Assembly (NCBI GenBank): GCA_937916515.1
Contig: CALFSX010000151.1
Span: forward strand, 1-64,000
Direction: 5' to 3'
DNA from: an uncultured Planctomycetaceae bacterium
GTDB lineage: Bacteria; Planctomycetota; Planctomycetia; Planctomycetales; Planctomycetaceae
DNA: 64,000 bases
Below the pieces are notes generated by a model that was not told the DNA's origin, did not search any database, and saw only the letters and a list, made by a program, of their open reading frames with translations. Position numbers and translations under genes: made by a program. The number at the start of each line of letters is the position of its first letter. Position 1 is the first letter of the stretch. Positions 55,272 to 64,000 of this stretch are shown in pieces.

Positions 55272-56592
55272 ATTTCCAGCCGATGCGGCCGATGAAGCCT
55301 GTCATGGGGGAGAAGTCTGCGTTGGCGGCGTTGCCAAAGTTTACGTTGCGATCGAAGACCCAGCCGCCTTCTGTGAACCAGGTGTAGGTGCCGGCATCCA
55401 TGCGAAAGCCCAGCAGGATTCGATAATCTTCCAGTTCCACCTGATCGCGTCCACCGCCGGAAGTTCCAACTTCGTAAGCTTCAACATGGTATTCGGCTCT
55501 GGCATACATCCATTTGGCCCAAGGGCCTTCGTTGCCCAGAAACAGACTTACAGAAGATTCCGGGTACATCAGTCGCCATTCCCAGAAGTCGTCTCGATAA
55601 AGCAGACCTACGTGAGGAATGATTCGATCTTTCACGCGATCCCAATATTCAATTCCCAGCACCATCGACCAGGACTGATCAAGCTGGAAGACGAACATTC
55701 CGCGAGCATCCAACTGAAACGCTCCTGAGCCAAGGCTGTGTTCGAAGTCGGAATTGATCGAAGGCGTAATTCCCAGAATCGTATTGATGGGGCCGTTGCT
55801 GGCTGTTTCCAAGGCAAAATCAGAACCATAACGAAAGGCTTTGCCCGGAAGTCCGGCTCCTGTATCGGGGCCATCCCATCCGCGATAACGAAACTGATTG
55901 GTCCATGTCATCATCCAGCCGGGAATAAAGGCACCGGTATAGCCAAGGTCGTAGTCGATGCCGAATTGTTCGAATTTCCCCTGTGCTCCGCCCTGGGTTC
56001 CCGTGAAGGGAATGAATTCAATGTCAAAGTCGTTGTGCCATCCCATTCGAAACGGCTGTGGACCGTTGACTCCCGGAACCGTAAAGCCGCCGTTTGCAGC
56101 TGGAGCAGCTCCGTAGGGTGAATACGGGGCATATGGTTGAGCGGGATATCCGCCGGGTGAAGTTACAAACGGGTCGGCGCCGAGCGGTGGAGAAAACGCG
56201 TTCCAGCTGGAAGCGTCAGGAGCCACGGGTGGCGTATAGCTTCCAGGATATCCGCCACCGTAGGAAGGAGGCGTCTGAAACGTTGAATCCTGAACTGGCA
56301 TCGCAGCAGAATACGGTGTTACCGAAATCGGTCCTAAGCCGCCGGGAATTCCGCTGGCACCGGGAGGCAAAGGTACGCTGTCTTCTGATTGAGCTCGAAA
56401 GACGGTTTCGACAGAGCTGACCGGGCGAAACATCGACGGAGTGCGTGCGCCGGCTGGCGAGTCATACAAATGAGCGGCACCAGGCGATCCGAACAAACCG
56501 CCGCCAACTGCAGAGTCGGCGCAGAGTGTAGAAATCGCGATAAAAAGGCACAGGTGAAGTGATCTCACGTGGGCAGCCTTTGGAAATGTCAT
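55267..56592 (-). CDS. Planctomycetal outer-membrane beta-barrel-like protein
   Basis: A 441-residue exported protein. Signal peptide SLHLCLFIAISTLCADSAVG; then a long Pro/Gly/Tyr/Ser-rich linker (about 95-180, SYGGGYPGSYTPPVAPDASS); then a region of alternating amphipathic beta strands (WHNDFDIEFIPFTGTQGGAQ, WMMTWTNQFRYRGWDG, WFTEGGWVFDRNVNF) ending GRIGWKY. The terminal aromatic residue and strand pattern are typical of outer-membrane barrels recognised by BamA. Resemblance is to planctomycetal proteins of unknown function (possibly DUF6268). No substrate can be assigned. Confidence 0.8.
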   Translation of the reverse strand: MTFPKAAHVRSLHLCLFIAISTLCADSAVGGGLFGSPGAAHLYDSPAGARTPSMFRPVSSVETVFRAQSEDSVPLPPGASGIPGGLGPISVTPYSAAMPVQDSTFQTPPSYGGGYPGSYTPPVAPDASSWNAFSPPLGADPFVTSPGGYPAQPYAPYSPYGAAPAANGGFTVPGVNGPQPFRMGWHNDFDIEFIPFTGTQGGAQGKFEQFGIDYDLGYTGAFIPGWMMTWTNQFRYRGWDGPDTGAGLPGKAFRYGSDFALETASNGPINTILGITPSINSDFEHSLGSGAFQLDARGMFVFQLDQSWSMVLGIEYWDRVKDRIIPHVGLLYRDDFWEWRLMYPESSVSLFLGNEGPWAKWMYARAEYHVEAYEVGTSGGGRDQVELEDYRILLGFRMDAGTYTWFTEGGWVFDRNVNFGNAANADFSPMTGFIGRIGWKY

Positions 56593-57147
56593 TTGGGAAG
56601 GGTAACTGCGAAGCAGCAGTTAATTTGAATCAAACACGCAGAAGGTGGCCCGCAGAATGTTTGAGACGAGCGAGAACAACGGGAAGCCAACATTAATTAA
56701 CCGAGTCTGTGAATAAGACGACGGAGTGGTTTCTGGTTGAAACCGAAATTCAACTAAGGCGAGCTTCATCAAAATTCTTACCCGAAAACGACGCATGCTG
56801 GTTGCGAGCATCTTTTCCTGAGCGACCACGGAGCAGTTCGAGCGGCTGCTTGAACTTGTTCGGGGCCTCCCGCTTTAGGCAAGAACGATAGATTTTCAGG
56901 AATCCCGAATTTACGTCAACACCAAGTCTGCGATGGTAGGCAGACTTGGCCGATTTGGCAGGTAAATCGGAACTTGAAGAAGGGACGCTCCGGCAGTTCC
57001 TGCCTGTTTTCGAAGACGTCGCAGACAACATGGGGCTTTCACGCCACTAAGCCGCAGGCTTCAGGCAGCATCCCGCTGTCCGCTTAGGAGCACTTCGGAA
57101 ACCCCCTGTTTAATCCGAGGTCTTAAATCAGCTGACCGCAGCCCGAC

Positions 57148-57411
57148 CTGTAATCACGGGGGAAACGGCTGGAGGCGAACGTGCGAAGGACGCACGGCAA
57201 CGATTTCAGGATGGTTGAAATCTGTGAACAATCAGTGTTTCATCTGTGGCCAAACGCTGATGATGGCCATCGGCCCGAATGCTGCCAATTTTCGAACTTG
57301 TATTCACGCGGCGGCTGGAATGAAGTCAGCCACTGATGAAATACAAATTTGCACAGATTGCCTGCAATCACGGGTGAAACGGCTGGAGTCGACGTGCGGA
57401 AGAAGTGCGGA
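57148..57411. repeat. Direct repeat (aatcacggg-gaaacggctggag)
   Basis: Copy 1 (57148-57196) and copy 2 (57361-57411) share cctg(t/c)aatcacggg, then gaaacggctggag(g/t)cga and (a)cgtgcg, with small indels toward the right end. The spacing is about 213 bp. The intervening DNA contains the weak open frame noted above. Confidence 0.6.
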
Positions 57412-57415
57412 ATGA
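57215..57415 (+). CDS. Weak candidate: small Cys-rich protein
   Basis: A 66-residue frame starting with TTG. It has two CxxC pairs (CFICG near residue 9 and CTDCL near residue 48), a layout that could bind one zinc ion. The frame is open upstream without ATG, and its end lies inside one copy of a direct repeat, which argues against a real gene. Reported because it is the only short frame here with any motif. Confidence 0.2.
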   Translation: MKSVNNQCFICGQTLMMAIGPNAANFRTCIHAAAGMKSATDEIQICTDCLQSRVKRLESTCGRSAE

Positions 57416-57430
57416 ATTCGGGAGTGTTGC

Positions 57431-58192
57431 TTAGTTGCCGTCGTTGATGTACGAACCGTCTCGCAATGCGAAGCCGCCAGTGGGGATTTTGTCAATCATT
57501 TCCGGAAGCAACGAGGTGCGAGCATTCAGGCCTGCAGAATAAGGGGTTTCAATGTGCAGATCCGAACTTTGATGAAAGATGCCCGGCAGAAAGCGTCCGG
57601 CTTCGTGAGCAAGATAGCAGCCATATTGGTTGGGGGCTGAGTCAATTCGCTCAATGCGCCCCAACATTACAGGTGCGGAATATTCTGACATAGAAATGCA
57701 AATGCCGAATTCCTGCCCCAGCTTCAAGTTTGCGGCGCACGAAATTTTGATGCCACTCAAAGCGTAATTCAGAATTCTCATTCGCTGGCGAGTTGCGAAT
57801 TCAGAACTTTGCAGCCACGCCGACCAGTTGCATGGATACCGAAGATTGTCGCGGAGCTCCCACCAGGACTTCGACAGCATACTTTCGGGGATCGGTGAAT
57901 TCAGGTACACGCCCAGTTCCCAGCCGGAATTCGACGGTCGGCACCAATGCACGACTCCTCGGTTCGGAACAGTTCCGGATACGAAATCCAGGTACATAAT
58001 CAGGGCGATCGGTGTACCGAACTTCAGAGGCCGATCCGTGTTCAAACGGACGTCGCCGCGAGAGATCTCGGAGATGTTCAGAGGCAACGGCACGCCAGAT
58101 TCCAGGCACCCGCACATCTGGATGCCTCCAGTACGCGGAATGTCCCCTAGGGGAATAGAGGATTGACTTTTCCTGTAAGTCACAAGAAGCAC
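57431..58192 (-). CDS. Tandem PilZ-like protein (possible c-di-GMP effector)
   Basis: A 253-residue soluble protein read from a GTG at 58192; Met26 is an alternative start. Two PilZ-like barrels are suggested. The first (about 28-115) has PLNISEISRGDVRLNTD and then GVVHWCRPSNSGWELGVYLN, the typical W..G.elGV strand pair. The second (about 115-215) has LRYPCNWSAW and MRILNYALSGIKISC, followed by GRIERIDSAPNQYGCYLAHE. The binding motifs RxxxR and D/NxSxxG are degenerate, so c-di-GMP binding is uncertain. It stands alone, with a 670-bp gap upstream. Confidence 0.65.
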   Translation of the reverse strand: MLLVTYRKSQSSIPLGDIPRTGGIQMCGCLESGVPLPLNISEISRGDVRLNTDRPLKFGTPIALIMYLDFVSGTVPNRGVVHWCRPSNSGWELGVYLNSPIPESMLSKSWWELRDNLRYPCNWSAWLQSSEFATRQRMRILNYALSGIKISCAANLKLGQEFGICISMSEYSAPVMLGRIERIDSAPNQYGCYLAHEAGRFLPGIFHQSSDLHIETPYSAGLNARTSLLPEMIDKIPTGGFALRDGSYINDGN

Positions 58193-58861
58193 CTACTGAA
58201 TTTGCCGACGCAAAACACCCATGCGGCTTGGGGGCGAAACAAGTTGCAGAGCAAGCCGGACCAGTTGGGTGATCGATTGCAGTGGTTGTGGCTGAACCGC
58301 CCCAGGGCGGAAAATCAGGGTAGGCGGGAAACTGGCGTCGTTTATTCGGGCTGTGAGGAATTTGCGGAATGTTTCCCTAATGCCAGGTCAGGTTCACATC
58401 CAACCCGTTGGATAAGCCTTCAAAACCGCTGAAAATCGGCAAAGCTCTTATCACTTCGTTCGTGACGGTAGGAGTTTTCCCACCAAACTGCCATCAATCG
58501 GCATTTGACGCTGGTTTTCCCGCAAGGATAGAATTCCGGCGGCATTTGAAAAGACGATCTTACGTCGTAACAAATGAACCTATATGCTGTGATACACAAC
58601 AATTTTCAGTTTTTTCGCTGGATTTTGGGGTGTTTGGTTAGGGGAGAATCAACGTCTCGTTCCTAACGGGATCGTGCGCTTCTGCAGAACCAATCTGCGG
58701 CGCAGCAACCGTGAGGGCTGTAAAGCCTTCACAGTAAACAGTTTACATCAATTCTTCCAGACGTTTTTTGATACATATCAGAGTCCTTTGCTGACGCCGG
58801 GTGTCCTTTCAACATATTTGGAAGTGCCACAGCGGTTTAAGTAGACTCTTTGTAGGACGCA
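58193..58861. other. Divergent intergenic region before the giant gene
   Basis: About 670 bp that should hold promoters for the PilZ-like gene and the giant gene. A small hairpin of the type accgccc-cagggcgga is near 58297-58312. No gene was recognised. aggac precedes the giant gene start by a few bases. Confidence 0.5.
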
Positions 58862-61800
58862 ATGATGCTGATTTCTTCGTGGCTTAAGTCGTTCCAAAAA
58901 AATCTTCAGACACGTCCCCGCCGCATCGTTCGGCGATCATCCAGCCAGGCGTCGCGCCAGGCTGAACATCTGGAAACTCGCTCCCTGCTGACCGCTCCAA
59001 CCCTTGTTGGTGTCCGTCCCAACATCGGTGACTTTCTGGATCCTGGCGAAGTTCGCGACGTCGCTCCCAAAGAGCTGACTCTGCAATTTAACCCCGGTCA
59101 GATAATCGATGCCAGCAACAATCGCTTGTTCAGTAACTCGCCGATTATCGTCGAACGATCTGGAAACGACGGCACGTTCGGCGACGGCAACGAAGTTCCG
59201 GTAACGCTCGGCTTCGTCGGAATTGGCGACACAGTTGAAGAGGTGGTTCTTCGTTTCGCAGAAAATCTGCCGGACGATACCTATCGAATCACAATCCGTG
59301 GCACTGGCGGGAATCCGCTTCAAAACACTGCCGGCGAAGCCTACGCCGACGGAGCTGACGGTACGTTCACCTTCGGCCTGAACCTGGGTGCTCAGGTGCG
59401 AGCCGTTGTTCCACAACCCATTGTTCGTGGTCCAGGCGGGGCTCTTACGCAGAATCGCCGACAGATTGTTGTTTATTTCAACAACGACCGGCTGAACGTA
59501 GCGTCCGCGCAGACTGCTGCGTTTTATCAGTTGATTTACACAAACGACACCGTCGAAAACACGGACGATGCGGGCAGCTTCTATCTTCCGACTAACGTCA
59601 GTTACGACCCGGTCGCGAATACCTCAACGCTGACATACGCGCAGGATCTCGAAGTTCTCAATCCAGGCGGAGCGGGCACGTTTCGTTTGCGGATTGGGTC
59701 GAACGAGTCGATCCCACTTCCACCGACAAGTCAGACCTTTGTTGAAACCTTCGTCAGTGACTTTGGCACTGCGGGAAGCGCGACTCTGACACTTGAGCCG
59801 ATCGTGACTATTGACGGCAACCCGATCGACGTCAACTTTTCGACGGCGGCACTTGGAGCTGGCGGCGTACCGTCAGTCAGTGTCGCCGGACGACAGATCG
59901 ACATCGTCCTGAACACCGATGGTGGAACGACCGCTGGTCAGCTGCTTTGGGCCATCAATCTGCATCCTGAAGCCAGTGACCTGGTCCGCGCCACGATTGC
60001 TGGCGACCTTGTGACGAATTTTGCGGCGACGGCAACTGCTTCGTCGTTTTCTTTCATGGATCCGGGTTCTTCGTTTGATAACAACACCGATCTGGGAGTG
60101 CTGACATCTCAAAGTCAGGTTTTGACCGGGCAAATCCGTTCTGTCGACTATCCGTTTGACTTTCCGGGCAACACCGATGAGATAGGTCACCGTGATATCG
60201 ACGTCTCAGAAGAGTCTCACATTGAGGTTGCACCAGATTCGAATCCGCAGATTTCAACGCTGTTCTACAACTTTCAAAGAAACTACGGCTTTTCTCCTCA
60301 GGGAGCACAGCTTTCGAACCTGATTACAGAAAACCAAAAGCAGCGTGCTCGGGAAGTGTTTGAACTGTACAGCCACTATCTGGGCGTTCAGTTCGTGGAA
60401 ACTGATAACCTTGGTTTCACGATCGTGACAGGCGACCTTCGCGCGATCGACCCGAACATCCTGACAGGTGCCGGCGGTGTGACGGCACAGTCAAGCCGAG
60501 CCTTAAACCTGGCGATTATGGATAACGCCGAAGGCGCGGCATGGGACGACAGTCGTGGCGGTTCGTGGTTTAGTTCAGCGTTTCACGAAATTGGCCACCT
60601 TCTGGGATTGGGGCATGCCTACGATTTGCCGGACCTAACAGTTTCCGGCGCGTTTGAAGGACCTGTCGTTGAGACGACAACCGCTGAGCCGGACTTCCCC
60701 GGTGATGCTGATATTGTTCACGGTCAACTGCTTTACCGACCTGAAAATCGTGACATCGACCTGTATCGATTCGAAGTTGCCGCAACCGGTTTGTTCAGTG
60801 CTGAGACTGTTGCTGAGCGACTTGCGGATGCCAGTCTCCTGGATACAACCATGCGGTTGTTCCGAGAAAAGTTGGATGGCACTCGTGAGCTGGTTTCTCA
60901 GAATGACGATTACTTCAGCGAAGATTCGTTGATTTCTTTGACTCTGACTCCAGGCGTTTACTTCCTGGGAGTCAGTGCCAGCGGTAACGACGCATACAAT
61001 CCGGAGATTGCGGACTCTGGAATGAACGGCACGACTCAGGGTGAGTACCGTCTGCAGATCAGCTTCCGCCCAGACGCAAGCTCGACAATTCTGGATGCGA
61101 CCGGTGTGCCGCTTGACGGTGACCTTGACGGTCTGGCGGGTGGCGAATTCAATTTTTGGTTCCGCGCTGCGACTCCAGCGAACACTCATTATGTAGACCG
61201 CATCGCGCCAAACGGGGGGACAGGTACACTGGCTTCTCCGTTTAATGAGATCGATCTGGCTTTGGCTGCCGCTTCGCCCGGCGACATTGTACGTATCGTT
61301 GGTAACGCTGGTGCTGACGGCGACGCTTCCGAACTGGCAGACAACGTTGCCTATCAAATCGGGTTGGATGATTCCGGCAATGCTTTGCGAGACGGCGGGT
61401 CGTTTGAGATTCCTCAGGACGTGGTCGTAATGATCGACGGGGGAGCTTTACTGAAGTTTCAGGACACCTTTATCGTCGCCGGCAGCACGTCGTCAACCGT
61501 TGACCGAAGCGGTGCGAGCGTGCAGCTGCTTGGGACTCCGGAGAACGATGTTGTACTGACTTCGTGGCGTGACGAGACGGTTGGTCAGGATACGACTCCA
61601 ACGCCAACGAGCCCCAATCAGGGTAACTGGGGCGGTGTTGTATTTCGTCGCGACGTGGACAACGACGAAAATCGTCTGAACTACGAACGTCTCGGAATCT
61701 TCATGGACTATATTGCCTTCGCCAATATCAGTTACGGCGGTGGCAAACTGCAAATCGATTCCGTTGAGCAGGTCATCAATCCCGTGACTCTGTTTGAGTC

Positions 61801-64000
61801 GCGACCTGGAATCTACAACAACTTTATTACCTTGAGCGAAGACTCAGCGATTTCTGCGGATCCTGACAGCTTTGAGGAAACGACATTCGTAACTCCGTTC
61901 TACCAAAACGTAGCGTTTACTCCTGACTACAGCCGCATCGGGCCCGACATTTATGGCAACACGCTGATCGATAACTCGACAAACGGTTTGTTCGTTCGCA
62001 TTCAAACTGCACCTGGCAATCCTACAAGCAAATTGACGGTTACTGGTCGTTTCGACGACAAAGACATCGTTCACGTGATTGCGGAAAACCTTGAAATTCA
62101 GGGGACTCCCGGCGGTCCGTTTCTTGAATTGGCCGCTCCTCCAGTTGTGTTGGTCACACTTAACGCCAGCGCAGGTGGTACGCTTGGCAATGGTGATTAC
62201 AATTATCGAGTTGTGTTTGTCGATTCGTCCGGAAACACAAGCCCACCGTCGGAAGTGACAAGAAGTGTCACATTGGCTGGAGCCAATGGCAGCGTGACTC
62301 TTGGGAATTTGCCACCTGCATCTGCTCCTTATAACGGACGTTTGTTGTACCGATCTCAGGATACAGGCACTGGTCCTTACGAGTTGGTTGCGATCCTGAA
62401 CGCATCGTCAACATCATACTTCGATGACGGTACGACTTTGACCGGCATTCTGGACGAAACACTGGTCGGGCGTAATCGTGCTCGTCTTGATGCAAGTCTT
62501 GTTATTGACCCCAATGTGATCGTAAAGCTTGAATCTGCTCGCATTGAAGTGGGTCTTGGCGCGCAGATTATTGCCGAAGGTAGCGCAGGGCAGGAAATCG
62601 TATTTACGTCGCGTCTTGACGACAGGTTCGGGGCTGGCGGCACGTTCGACACAAACAACGATGACAAGGTCAATAACGAAGCCGTTCCTGGTGCGGGCAA
62701 TTGGGGTGGTTTCTATCTGTCGCCTGTAGCAGCAGCCAGCTTCGACAATGTTCTTATCACATTCGGCGGTGGGATTATCCCAACGAACGGTGACTTTGCA
62801 GCGTTCAACGTGATCGAAGCTCATCAGGCTGATCTGCGTGTCACCAACAGCGTACTGGAAGAAAATGCGGATGGCACCGGAGGCTCAGCGCCAGCCGAGC
62901 GATTCGGTCGTTCGGCCAATGCAGCGGCCACGATTTTTGCCCGAGGAACTCAACCGATTCTGATTGGGAACACGGTACGTAACAACGCTGGACCGTTCGT
63001 TTCTATTAACGTAAATGCACTGAACTCGACATATGTTGCCGATACTGGGCGGTCACGTGGAGGGGCTGATCTGTTCGGTGGTTACGAAGATAACCAGGGG
63101 CCATTGATCGATGGGAATCTGTTGGGTGGAAACGGCATTAACGGGATGGTTGTCCGTGGCGAAGTCCTAACGACTCAAAGCGTCTGGGACGACACCGACA
63201 TTGTTCACGTGTTGTTTGACGAAGTGATTGACCCGAACTTCCACACCTACGGCGGCATTCGCCTGAACAGTGATTCTGACGCAAGTCTTGTCGTGAAACT
63301 ACAAGGCGATGACGCGGGCTTTACTGCTGGAGGCAAGCCTCTGGATATCGACGATCGAATCGGCGGAACATTGCAGGTTGTTGGGCAACCTTTTTTCCCG
63401 GTGATTCTGACATCATTCAGCGACGACACCGTGGGTGCAGGTTTTGACCTTGCTGGACTTCCATTGACCGACACAAACGGTGATGGAGCAAGTACTGGGG
63501 TTGTCGGCGACTGGCGAAGCCTTGAAATCACTCAGTACGCAAACGATCGCAACGTTGGAGTCTACAACGAAAACGAAGTTACAGCGGCAATCGGCGCTGG
63601 TACAAACTCGACCGCGCGTGACGCTGAGTTCATTGGTGACCTTGGCAAGTATAATCTGCGAACCACCAATCCCGATGGTACTCACACGATCCAGAACACT
63701 GCGGATAACAACCTGCGTCTGGGATTCGAAATCAATGGATCCATCAACAGCCCTGGCGACGTCGACGTATACAGCTTCACCGGAGTCGCCGGTTCGGAAG
63801 TCTGGATCGACATTGATCGCTCGACGATGTCGTTGGACACCGTCGTTGAACTGATCACATCGTCGGGAACAATTCTGGCACTGTCGGACAACTCTTACGC
63901 AGAATCGCAGGGACAGTATCCTGTCTTCGCACGAACCGCCAGCAGCATCAGAGCAAACAGTCTTAACAAGTCACAGTACATCAGCGACGACTTATACGGC
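58862..64000 (+). CDS. Giant secreted metzincin-type metalloprotease/adhesin, partial at window end
   Basis: Open frame of 1713 codons from ATG 58862 (or 58865) to the last base, continuing outside. The N-terminus is basic and carries the planctomycetal export motif LETRSLL (37-43). An Ig-like region follows to about 290. The zinc site AFHEIGHLLGLGHAYD (HEIGHLLGLGH, 575-585) fits HExxHxxGxxH of metzincins. A PPC-like domain follows at about 610-734 and another at about 1620-1680. Between them a beta-rich module with TS..DD..G.G and G.W repeats three times, near residues 895, 1245 and 1515. Likely a surface or secreted protein that digests or binds extracellular polymer or protein. aggac upstream is a plausible ribosome-binding site. 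The C-terminal anchor lies beyond the window. Confidence 0.88.
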   Translation, partial: MMLISSWLKSFQKNLQTRPRRIVRRSSSQASRQAEHLETRSLLTAPTLVGVRPNIGDFLDPGEVRDVAPKELTLQFNPGQIIDASNNRLFSNSPIIVERSGNDGTFGDGNEVPVTLGFVGIGDTVEEVVLRFAENLPDDTYRITIRGTGGNPLQNTAGEAYADGADGTFTFGLNLGAQVRAVVPQPIVRGPGGALTQNRRQIVVYFNNDRLNVASAQTAAFYQLIYTNDTVENTDDAGSFYLPTNVSYDPVANTSTLTYAQDLEVLNPGGAGTFRLRIGSNESIPLPPTSQTFVETFVSDFGTAGSATLTLEPIVTIDGNPIDVNFSTAALGAGGVPSVSVAGRQIDIVLNTDGGTTAGQLLWAINLHPEASDLVRATIAGDLVTNFAATATASSFSFMDPGSSFDNNTDLGVLTSQSQVLTGQIRSVDYPFDFPGNTDEIGHRDIDVSEESHIEVAPDSNPQISTLFYNFQRNYGFSPQGAQLSNLITENQKQRAREVFELYSHYLGVQFVETDNLGFTIVTGDLRAIDPNILTGAGGVTAQSSRALNLAIMDNAEGAAWDDSRGGSWFSSAFHEIGHLLGLGHAYDLPDLTVSGAFEGPVVETTTAEPDFPGDADIVHGQLLYRPENRDIDLYRFEVAATGLFSAETVAERLADASLLDTTMRLFREKLDGTRELVSQNDDYFSEDSLISLTLTPGVYFLGVSASGNDAYNPEIADSGMNGTTQGEYRLQISFRPDASSTILDATGVPLDGDLDGLAGGEFNFWFRAATPANTHYVDRIAPNGGTGTLASPFNEIDLALAAASPGDIVRIVGNAGADGDASELADNVAYQIGLDDSGNALRDGGSFEIPQDVVVMIDGGALLKFQDTFIVAGSTSSTVDRSGASVQLLGTPENDVVLTSWRDETVGQDTTPTPTSPNQGNWGGVVFRRDVDNDENRLNYERLGIFMDYIAFANISYGGGKLQIDSVEQVINPVTLFESRPGIYNNFITLSEDSAISADPDSFEETTFVTPFYQNVAFTPDYSRIGPDIYGNTLIDNSTNGLFVRIQTAPGNPTSKLTVTGRFDDKDIVHVIAENLEIQGTPGGPFLELAAPPVVLVTLNASAGGTLGNGDYNYRVVFVDSSGNTSPPSEVTRSVTLAGANGSVTLGNLPPASAPYNGRLLYRSQDTGTGPYELVAILNASSTSYFDDGTTLTGILDETLVGRNRARLDASLVIDPNVIVKLESARIEVGLGAQIIAEGSAGQEIVFTSRLDDRFGAGGTFDTNNDDKVNNEAVPGAGNWGGFYLSPVAAASFDNVLITFGGGIIPTNGDFAAFNVIEAHQADLRVTNSVLEENADGTGGSAPAERFGRSANAAATIFARGTQPILIGNTVRNNAGPFVSINVNALNSTYVADTGRSRGGADLFGGYEDNQGPLIDGNLLGGNGINGMVVRGEVLTTQSVWDDTDIVHVLFDEVIDPNFHTYGGIRLNSDSDASLVVKLQGDDAGFTAGGKPLDIDDRIGGTLQVVGQPFFPVILTSFSDDTVGAGFDLAGLPLTDTNGDGASTGVVGDWRSLEITQYANDRNVGVYNENEVTAAIGAGTNSTARDAEFIGDLGKYNLRTTNPDGTHTIQNTADNNLRLGFEINGSINSPGDVDVYSFTGVAGSEVWIDIDRSTMSLDTVVELITSSGTILALSDNSYAESQGQYPVFARTASSIRANSLNKSQYISDDLYG

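Larger units (their letters stand above)
56593..57430. other. Intergenic region with a direct repeat
   Basis: About 840 bp. A direct repeat of about 45 bp is present at 57148-57196 and 57361-57411. A short plus-strand frame at 57215-57415 has two CxxC pairs and is discussed as a weak candidate. Nothing else was recognised. Confidence 0.5.

Noticed and set aside
60635-61357. A 240-codon minus-strand frame opposite the giant gene
   Set aside because: The plus-strand frame is continuous with clear domains; the opposite frame has no motif and is explained by codon bias.

Overview
The window looks like a chromosomal segment from a member of the Planctomycetota. The evidence is a DUF1549/DUF1553 gene beside a DUF1501 gene, a DUF1559 pilin-like gene with the H-X9-DG ending, a sulfatase, a giant secreted protein that opens with the planctomycetal LExRxLL motif, and many short dispersed hairpin repeats between genes. 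No rRNA, convincing tRNA, CRISPR array, prophage or integron was seen. The only transposase is a REP-associated tyrosine transposase (RAYT type).

Layout. 1-0.7 kb is repeat-rich and non-coding. 0.7-13.3 kb is a catabolic-looking block. On the minus strand it holds an RraA-like protein, a polysaccharide deacetylase, a DapA-family aldolase and a sulfatase. On the plus strand it holds a secreted FAD oxidoreductase with a golvesin-like tail and a sialidase-like propeller protein. A DUF1501-DUF1549/1553 pair follows on the minus strand. At 13.7 kb is the RAYT transposase. 14.9-29.3 kb is a long minus-strand run: DUF2339/DUF3999 membrane pair, TrkA-type K+ regulator, SNase-like protein, trpD, rseP overlapping dxr, two Nudix hydrolases, a lysine-tailed XRE protein, and a stand-alone 2-oxoacid dehydrogenase acyltransferase (E2) catalytic domain.

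29.8-35.5 kb has a TraB/GumN protein, an HD-GYP/GGDEF signalling protein and pntAB-pntB (transhydrogenase) without pntAA. 36.2-42.6 kb has a DUF1559 pilin-like gene, a small lipoprotein, a haem-motif FG-GAP lipoprotein, a CRTAC1/ASPIC-UnbV protein and a TPR protein. 43.7-53.6 kb is an exopolysaccharide locus of the XrtA (exosortase A)-associated type: tyrosine autokinase, DUF3473-type deacetylase, TIGR03087-type glycosyltransferase, O-glycosylation ligase/polymerase, two methyltransferases and an unrecognised 523-residue anchored protein. A GlmU-like nucleotidyltransferase lacking most of its acetyltransferase half faces this locus. 55.3-58.2 kb has an outer-membrane-barrel-like protein and a tandem PilZ-like protein. 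From 58.86 kb to the window end runs one open frame of at least 1713 codons with a metzincin protease site, PPC domains and a thrice-repeated beta-rich module.

Working picture (inference): glycan uptake or degradation on the left, housekeeping in the middle, and cell-surface and exopolysaccharide construction on the right. The most notable items are the giant protease/adhesin, the exosortase-style glycan locus without an exosortase in view, the short GlmU, and several families of paired hairpin repeats that may be tied to RAYT activity.
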